Assembly: GCA_030150425.1 (NCBI GenBank)
Contig: JASLFY010000412.1
Span: 1-10,597, forward strand
Reading direction: 5' to 3'
From: Yimella sp.
GTDB taxonomy: Bacteria > Actinomycetota > Actinomycetes > Actinomycetales > Dermatophilaceae
DNA: 10,597 nt
Below the pieces are notes generated by a model that did no database searches, was not told where the DNA came from, and was given only the letters and a program-made list of their open reading frames with translations. Position 1 is the first letter of the stretch; each line of letters begins with the position of its first letter. The position numbers were made by a program, and so were the translations under genes. Positions 5,696 through 10,597 of this stretch are shown here, one piece after another.

Positions 5696-8600
5696 AGCGA
5701 TACGCGGTGGTCGGCAGCGGCGTCTCGGGACTGGTCGCCGCCTACGTCCTGTCGCGCGACGCCGAGGTCACGCTGTACGAGGCGGACGACCGCCTCGGCG
5801 GCCACGCCGACACCCACGAGGTGCGGATCGGGGATCGTACGGTCCCGGTCGACACCGGCTTCATCGTGCACAACGACCGCACCTACCCCACGCTGCTGCG
5901 CCTGTTCGCCGAGCTGGGCATCCGCACTCAGCAGACCGACATGAGCATGTCGGTGCGGTGCGACGCCGACGGCATCGAGTACGCCGGTGGTCGCGGCGCG
6001 AGCGGGCTGCTGCCCAGCGCGCGGGTGGTCGGTCGGCCGCGTTACTTACGGATGCTGACCGAGGTCACCCGCTTCCACCGCGCCGCGCGGGCCCTGCTCG
6101 CCGGCGACGACGACCTCGACCTGGCCGACTTCCTGGACCGGGAGGGATTCGGCGCCGACTTCCGCCGCTGGTTCATGACACCGCTGGTCTCGGCCGTCTG
6201 GTCGTGCGATCCGGCGGACGCCGGCCGCTACCCGGCACGACACCTGTTCACCTTCCTCGACCACCACGGCATGCTCGGCGTCCTCGGATCGCCGGCCTGG
6301 CGGACGGTAACCGGCGGTTCACGCACGTACGTCGACGCAGTCGCCCGCCGGCTCACCGATGTGCGCACCGGCTGCCCGGTGGAGTCGGTTCGCGAGACGG
6401 TCGACGGGGTGCGGGTGTGCGCCGGCGGGCGGGAGGAGGCGTACGACGCGGTCGTCGTGGCGACGCACGCGCCGCAGGCGCTGGAGTTGCTGGCCGAACC
6501 GACTGCGGACCAGCGCCGGGTGCTGGGCGCGATCGGCTACTCCCGCAACCGCGCCACGCTGCACTCCGACGCGTCGCTGCTGCCGCGTGCGCCGCGGGCG
6601 CGCGCCTCCTGGAACTACCTGGTGCCCGACCGAGAGCGCGCCGAGGTGGTCGTCACCTACGACCTGGGGCGGCTGCAGCGGCTGACCGCGGCCGGCGACA
6701 CCCCGCTGCTGCTCACCCTGGGCGGTGAGGACCTCATCGATCCGGCGAGCGTGCTGGAGACGATGGAGTACGAGCACCCGCTGTTCACCCGGGAGGCAGT
6801 CGCGGCGCAACGGGAGGTCGACGCCATCGGAACCGACCGGATCGCGTTCGCCGGTGCCTGGGCGGGCTGGGGCTTCCACGAGGACGGTGCGCTGTCCGGG
6901 CTGCGCGCCGCGCAGCAGCTGGGTGGTTCGTGGCCGGAGCCCGCTACCGAGACGACCGTCGCGCAGACCCTGCCGCGGATCTACCGCACCACGGTCACCC
7001 ACGCCCGACAGGCGCCCCTCGAACACCGTTTCAGCCACACCTCCTCGACCTGGCTGGTCGACCTCGACCACCTGCCGGACCACGGCGCGCTGGCCCGGTT
7101 CGAGGCCCGCGACCACATCGGCGACCCGGACCGATCGATCCGGGAGAACGTCGAAAACTTCCTGCGCGGCCACGGCATCGAACTGTCCGGCGGACGGATC
7201 GAGATGCTGACGATGCCCCGGGTGGCCGGCTTCTGTTTCAACCCGATCAGCGTGCACTGGTGTCACGACGCCGACGACGCCTTGGCGGCGGTCGTGGTCG
7301 AGGTGCACAACACGTACGGCGACCGGCACGCCTATCTGGTGCACCCGGACGCGGCGGGCGTGGACCACGTCGACAAGGAGATGTACGTGTCACCGTTCAA
7401 CGACGTGTCCGGCCGCTACCGGGTGCAGGTTCCCGAGCCGGGGGAGAATCTGCGGCTGTCGGTCACCCTGGAGCGCCCCGGCGAGCCGCCGTTCGTGGCG
7501 TCCGTGGTCGGCACGGCGGTCCCGGCCACCGCGGCCGAGGTCACGCGGCACGCCTGGCGCCGGCCCGTCGAGCCACTGGTCACCGCGGCCCGCATCCGTC
7601 GGCAGGGAATCGGACTGTGGGGCAAGGGACTTGCCGTCCAGCCGCGCTGCCCACACGCCACGCAGCAGCACGCCGACGTCGATCTCGAACGGTGGCCCGA
7701 TCTGGCGCCCCCACCCGGCGGGCTGCGTACGTCGGTGTCCGCCAGGGTTGCTCGCGCGCTGTTGCGCAGTGCCTGCGAGCGGTACGGCATCACGCTGCTG
7801 ACATCGGACAGCGGCGGGCACCTGCTCTCCTCGAACACCCTGCTGCTGCGACGCCCGGACGACTTCTACGCCCGAGTCGGCCGCGACGGGCTCATCGGGT
7901 TCGGCGAGGCCTGGATGGCCGGCGACTGGGACGCTCCGGACCCGGCCGAGGTGCTCACCCGGTTGGCCGGTGGGATGGCCTCGCTGGTGCCCAAGCCGAT
8001 GCAGCTGCTGCGGTCGGCGTACGTCGCCCGGATGCCGCGCACCGAACGGAACACACTGGCCGGCAGCCGCTCGAACATCGCCCGCCACTACGACCTGTCC
8101 AACGAGTTGTTCGCCCAGTTCCTGGACGATTCGATGAGCTACTCCAGCGCGCTGTTCGAGCGCCCAACCGGCGATCTGCACTGGGCCGATCTGGAGCGGG
8201 CGCAGCGGGCCAAGAACGAGCGGCTGCTCGACCGGCTCGGGGTGCGCTCCGGCACTCGCCTGCTCGAGATCGGTTCCGGTTGGGGCGGATTGGCGATCCA
8301 GGCCGCGCAGCGCGGGGCCGACGTACGGTCGATCACGCTGTCCCGGGAGCAGCAGGAACTCGCGACCGAGCGCATCGAACGGGCCGGGGTGAGCGACCGC
8401 GCACAGATCGAGTTGCGCGACTACCGCGAACTGGCCGGCTGCTACGACGCAGTGGTCTCCGTCGAGATGATCGAGGCGGTCGGCGGAGAGAACCTGCCGC
8501 GCTACTTCGGAGTGATCGACGAGGTGCTCGCGCCCGGTGGCCGGGCCGCGATCCAGGCGATCACGATGGACGACGCGCGGATGCGGGCGACTGCCTCGAC

Positions 8601-8907
8601 GTACACCTGGGTGCACAAGTACATCTTCCCGGGCGGACAGATCCCCTCGGTCGAGGCGATCGAACGCTCGCTCACCGGCACCGACCTGGCGCTCGTGGAG
8701 GACTTCCGGATGGGTGACCACTACGCCCAGACCCTGCGCTTGTGGGAGGAGCGCTTCCTGGCCGCCGACGACGCGGTGGCCGCGCTCGGCTTCGACGAGA
8801 CCTTCCGGCGGATGTGGCGGTTCTACCTCGCCTACAGCCGGGCGGGATTCGCCTCGGGCTATCTGGACGTGCGACAACTGTTGCTGCACAAGGGGGCCGG
8901 ACGATGA
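5692..8907 (+). CDS. Three-domain fusion: FAD oxidoreductase + DUF1365 + cyclopropane-fatty-acid-synthase-type methyltransferase
   Basis: This 1071-residue protein joins three families usually encoded by separate neighbouring genes. Residues 1-415 are a COG2907-type flavin oxidase with GSGVSG (8-13), ribose-binding Glu29, DRLGGH (32-37) and the C-terminal flavin motif AGAWAGWGFHEDG (387-399). Residues about 427-660 are DUF1365, with GFCFNPISVHW (513-523), EVHNTYGDRHAY, MYVSPFNDVSGRY and LWGKGL. Residues about 665-1071 are a COG2230 SAM-dependent methyltransferase with YSSALF (817-822), SAM-binding EIGSGWGG (859-866), VEMIEAVG (Glu928) and HKYIFPGG (975-982). The reaction is probably methylation of a membrane acyl double bond followed by flavin-dependent oxidation, as for UfaM/UfaD in furan fatty acid synthesis. 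The GTG start overlaps the upstream stop, with GGAG five bases before it; the stop overlaps the SDR start. Domain calls are firm; the exact product is unknown. Confidence 0.93.
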   Translation: MKRYAVVGSGVSGLVAAYVLSRDAEVTLYEADDRLGGHADTHEVRIGDRTVPVDTGFIVHNDRTYPTLLRLFAELGIRTQQTDMSMSVRCDADGIEYAGGRGASGLLPSARVVGRPRYLRMLTEVTRFHRAARALLAGDDDLDLADFLDREGFGADFRRWFMTPLVSAVWSCDPADAGRYPARHLFTFLDHHGMLGVLGSPAWRTVTGGSRTYVDAVARRLTDVRTGCPVESVRETVDGVRVCAGGREEAYDAVVVATHAPQALELLAEPTADQRRVLGAIGYSRNRATLHSDASLLPRAPRARASWNYLVPDRERAEVVVTYDLGRLQRLTAAGDTPLLLTLGGEDLIDPASVLETMEYEHPLFTREAVAAQREVDAIGTDRIAFAGAWAGWGFHEDGALSGLRAAQQLGGSWPEPATETTVAQTLPRIYRTTVTHARQAPLEHRFSHTSSTWLVDLDHLPDHGALARFEARDHIGDPDRSIRENVENFLRGHGIELSGGRIEMLTMPRVAGFCFNPISVHWCHDADDALAAVVVEVHNTYGDRHAYLVHPDAAGVDHVDKEMYVSPFNDVSGRYRVQVPEPGENLRLSVTLERPGEPPFVASVVGTAVPATAAEVTRHAWRRPVEPLVTAARIRRQGIGLWGKGLAVQPRCPHATQQHADVDLERWPDLAPPPGGLRTSVSARVARALLRSACERYGITLLTSDSGGHLLSSNTLLLRRPDDFYARVGRDGLIGFGEAWMAGDWDAPDPAEVLTRLAGGMASLVPKPMQLLRSAYVARMPRTERNTLAGSRSNIARHYDLSNELFAQFLDDSMSYSSALFERPTGDLHWADLERAQRAKNERLLDRLGVRSGTRLLEIGSGWGGLAIQAAQRGADVRSITLSREQQELATERIERAGVSDRAQIELRDYRELAGCYDAVVSVEMIEAVGGENLPRYFGVIDEVLAPGGRAAIQAITMDDARMRATASTYTWVHKYIFPGGQIPSVEAIERSLTGTDLALVEDFRMGDHYAQTLRLWEERFLAADDAVAALGFDETFRRMWRFYLAYSRAGFASGYLDVRQLLLHKGAGR

Positions 8908-9839
8908 TCGGAAAGGTCGTCGACCGCGCGCTGGACGAACTCGTCATCGGCTTCGCCGCCCCGGGACTGTCGGCGCGTCGCCACCTACCGGACTGGCCCG
9001 CCGACCCCGCGCCGGACGCCTTGGCCGGTCGGCGCGTCGTCGTGACCGGCGCGTCGTCCGGCATCGGGGAGAGCGCCGCGGCGACGCTGGCCGCGCTCGG
9101 CGCCGACGTCGAACTGGTGGTGCGCAACCCGGACAAGGCGCGGCCGATCGCCGAGCGGATCGACCGCGACTGCGGCCGGTCCGCCACCCGGATCCGGCGG
9201 TGCGACATGGCCGACCCGGAGCAGGCGCGTGCCTGCGGGCGAGCGATCGCCGCCGACGGTCCGGTGCACGCGATCGTGCACAACGCCGGGGTCATGCCGC
9301 CGAAGCGCACCGACGCGCCGGACGGCCACGAGCTGTCGATGGCAGTGCACGTGCTGGGCCCGATCCGGTTCACCGACGAGGTCGCGCCCGCGCTCGACGC
9401 GGATTCCCGGATCGTGTTCGTCACCTCCGGCGGCATGTTCACCCAGGCTCTGCCGGTCGACGATCCGGACTACCGGCAGAGCGACTACGCCGGCGCCACC
9501 GCGTACGCCCGCAGCAAACGTACGCAGGTCGAACTGCTGCCGTGGTTGGACCGACGGTGGGGCGAGAGCGCGGTGTATGCGATGCACCCGGGATGGGTCG
9601 ACACCCCCGGCTTGGTGGATTCGTTGCCGGGGTTCCGGCGGCTCACCAAACCGGTGCTGCGCGATCCCGAGCAGGGCGCCGACACGATCGTTTGGTTGGT
9701 GGCAACCGATCCGCGTCCACCGGGCGCGACGCTCTGGCACGACCGGCGGGTCCGGGACACCCACCGCCTGAAGCGGACCCGACCGACGGCAGCGCAGATC
9801 GAGCAGATGAGTCGGTGGGTCGATGATGCAGTGCGCTGA
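8904..9839 (+). CDS. Short-chain dehydrogenase/reductase, probably NADP(H)-dependent
   Basis: This 311-residue classical SDR has about 40 residues before the Rossmann fold. The nucleotide motif TGASSGIG is at 48-55, with Arg in LVVRNPDK after the second strand suggesting NADP(H). HNAGVM has Asn127. The catalytic set is Ser175 (VTSGG), Tyr201 and Lys205 (YARSK). The later segment MHPGWVDTPGL is typical of the DHRS12/retinol-dehydrogenase-like branch. The ATG is chosen because it overlaps the fusion gene's stop in ATGA (8904-8907), with a GGGGG run seven bases upstream. SDRs commonly accompany FAD-oxidase/DUF1365/CFA clusters, so it probably acts on an oxidised acyl or carbonyl intermediate or on damaged lipid. 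The substrate cannot be read from the sequence. Confidence 0.92.
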   Translation: MIGKVVDRALDELVIGFAAPGLSARRHLPDWPADPAPDALAGRRVVVTGASSGIGESAAATLAALGADVELVVRNPDKARPIAERIDRDCGRSATRIRRCDMADPEQARACGRAIAADGPVHAIVHNAGVMPPKRTDAPDGHELSMAVHVLGPIRFTDEVAPALDADSRIVFVTSGGMFTQALPVDDPDYRQSDYAGATAYARSKRTQVELLPWLDRRWGESAVYAMHPGWVDTPGLVDSLPGFRRLTKPVLRDPEQGADTIVWLVATDPRPPGATLWHDRRVRDTHRLKRTRPTAAQIEQMSRWVDDAVR

Positions 9840-9873
9840 AATCGCACCAATCCCCACCCCTTCGGAGGAGATC

Positions 9874-9936
9874 ATGGATATTCCACGGCCCGTTGGGGCG
9901 ACGTTGTCGGTGGCACGGTCTACGGTCGAGACATGA
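9874..9936 (+). CDS. 20-codon upstream ORF (possible leader peptide) before the ABC ATPase
   Basis: GGAGGAG (9864-9870) is the strongest Shine-Dalgarno in the window and sits at normal spacing before ATG 9874. The ORF encodes MDIPRPVGATLSVARSTVET and ends in TGA at 9934-9936, overlapping the ATPase ATG at 9933 as ATGA. It is out of frame with the ATPase and cannot be an N-terminal extension. This layout would let ribosomes read through from the SDR operon and reinitiate on the ATPase. The peptide has no run of a single amino acid that would suggest classical attenuation. Whether it is translated is unproven. Confidence 0.45.
   Translation: MDIPRPVGATLSVARSTVET
9921..9926 (+). promoter_or_regulatory. 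Candidate -10 box of the ABC ATPase gene (leaderless start)
   Basis: TACGGT fits TANNNT and is followed by exactly six bases (CGAGAC) before ATG 9933. This is the same geometry as at pta, dcd and the regulator gene. There is no clear -35 at 16-19 bases. It would compete with, or act alongside, the coupled upstream ORF. Confidence 0.4.
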
Positions 9937-10597
9937 TCCGCTTCGAGCAGGTGGTGAAGGCGTACGGCGACACGATCGCCGTCGATCACCTCGACTTGGA
10001 AGTCCCCACCGGTCAGATCACCGCGCTGGTCGGTCCGTCCGGTTGCGGCAAGACCACCTCACTGCGGATGGTCAACCGGATGATCGAGCCGACCGGCGGT
10101 CGGATCACGATCGACGGCGACGACGTGACGAAGGTGCCGGCCGCCCAGCTGCGGCGCGGCATCGGTTACGTCATCCAGCACGGCGGTCTGTTCCCCCACC
10201 GCAGCGTGCTCGACAACATCGGCACCGTCCCCTCGCTGCTCGGGTGGGACAAGAAGAAGATCCGCGAGCGCAGCCTCGAGGTGCTCGAGCTGGTCGGGCT
10301 GCCGCGTGACTACGCCGACCGATACCCCTCGCAGCTGTCCGGCGGACAGCAGCAGCGCGTGGGTGTGGCCCGCGCGCTGGCGGCCGACCCGCCGGTGATG
10401 CTGATGGACGAACCGTTCAGCGCGGTCGACCCGTTGGTCCGCGACCAGTTGCAGGACGAGTTCCTGCGGTTGCAGGCCGAGATCGGCAAGACGATCGTGT
10501 TCGTCACCCATGACATCGACGAGGCATTCCTGCTCGGCGACCAGGTCATCATCCTCGAGAAGGGCGCGAAGATCGCCCAGCGGGGTACCCCGGAGGA
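9933..10597 (+). CDS. ABC transporter ATP-binding protein, OpuCA/ProV-like (3' end outside window)
   Basis: About 221 residues of an ABC ATPase are visible. They include the aromatic Tyr11 of the A-loop, Walker A GPSGCGKTT (34-42), Q-loop Gln82 in YVIQHGGLFPH, signature LSGGQQQR (135-142), Walker B VMLMDEPF with Asp159 and Glu160, the D-loop SAVDP, and His193 in VTHDIDEAF. Segments such as LRMVNRMIEPTGGRITIDG and the NIGTVPSLLGW stretch resemble the OpuCA/ProV branch, which powers uptake of quaternary ammonium osmolytes such as glycine betaine, choline or carnitine. Permease and binding-protein genes would be expected to the right of the window. The start is the ATG at 9933, which gives the canonical IRFEQVVKAYG opening. 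The family is firm; the substrate is inferred, and CBS domains seen in some relatives would lie outside the window. Confidence 0.93.
   Translation, partial: MIRFEQVVKAYGDTIAVDHLDLEVPTGQITALVGPSGCGKTTSLRMVNRMIEPTGGRITIDGDDVTKVPAAQLRRGIGYVIQHGGLFPHRSVLDNIGTVPSLLGWDKKKIRERSLEVLELVGLPRDYADRYPSQLSGGQQQRVGVARALAADPPVMLMDEPFSAVDPLVRDQLQDEFLRLQAEIGKTIVFVTHDIDEAFLLGDQVIILEKGAKIAQRGTPE

Noticed and set aside
7390..8889. 499-codon open frame on the minus strand
   Set aside because: It is antisense to the conserved DUF1365 and methyltransferase domains and has no recognisable domain.
5692..8907. The three-domain fusion as an artefact of sequencing or assembly error
   Set aside because: All three domains stay in one frame with normal codon bias and intact linkers. 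An indel error would more likely break a frame than join three, though a single miscalled stop codon cannot be fully excluded from sequence alone.

Overview
The window comes from a high-GC actinobacterium. The evidence is a very strong G/C third-position bias, frequent GTG starts, ATGA/GTGA gene overlaps, several apparently leaderless genes, a long-form Pta and an actinobacterial-type Dcd of about 190 residues. I cannot name the genus from sequence alone. The gene set is chromosomal, and I see no IS element, phage gene, CRISPR array or rRNA.

Layout. Positions 1-2600 (minus strand) hold a pta-ackA acetate operon; ackA runs off the left edge. Positions 2655-2728 (minus) are a tRNA-Gly(CCC) with encoded CCA. 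Positions 2814-4341 (plus) hold dcd (dCTP deaminase), an alpha/beta hydrolase starting on the base after the dcd stop, and a tentative small hydrophobic membrane protein. Positions 4334-5173 (minus) encode a CarH/LitR-type MerR regulator with a B12-binding domain. Divergent from it, positions 5267-9839 (plus) form a tightly coupled three-gene operon: an SRPBCC protein, a 1071-residue fusion of FAD oxidoreductase, DUF1365 and cyclopropane-synthase-type methyltransferase, and a short-chain dehydrogenase. Positions 9933-10597 (plus) begin an OpuCA/ProV-type ABC transporter ATPase that runs off the right edge.

The region of most interest is 4334-9839. An adenosylcobalamin-dependent, light-sensing repressor appears to share one promoter region with a lipid-modifying operon, and a 29-bp imperfect palindrome lies over the probable -35 regions of both directions. 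The FAD-oxidase, DUF1365, CFA-methyltransferase and SDR families are known elsewhere as separate neighbouring genes tied to light or singlet-oxygen responses, including furan fatty acid synthesis by UfaM/UfaD in Rhodobacter sphaeroides. Here three of them are one polypeptide. My working model, which is inference, is that darkness plus B12 keeps the operon off, and light releases the repressor so that membrane acyl chains are methylated and oxidised into a protective form.

A second theme is translation initiation. Four genes (pta, dcd, carH and the ABC ATPase) have a TANNNT box exactly six bases before their start codon and no useful Shine-Dalgarno, which is the arrangement expected for leaderless mRNAs. 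The ABC ATPase also has a competing arrangement: a 20-codon upstream ORF with a strong Shine-Dalgarno whose stop overlaps the ATPase start.
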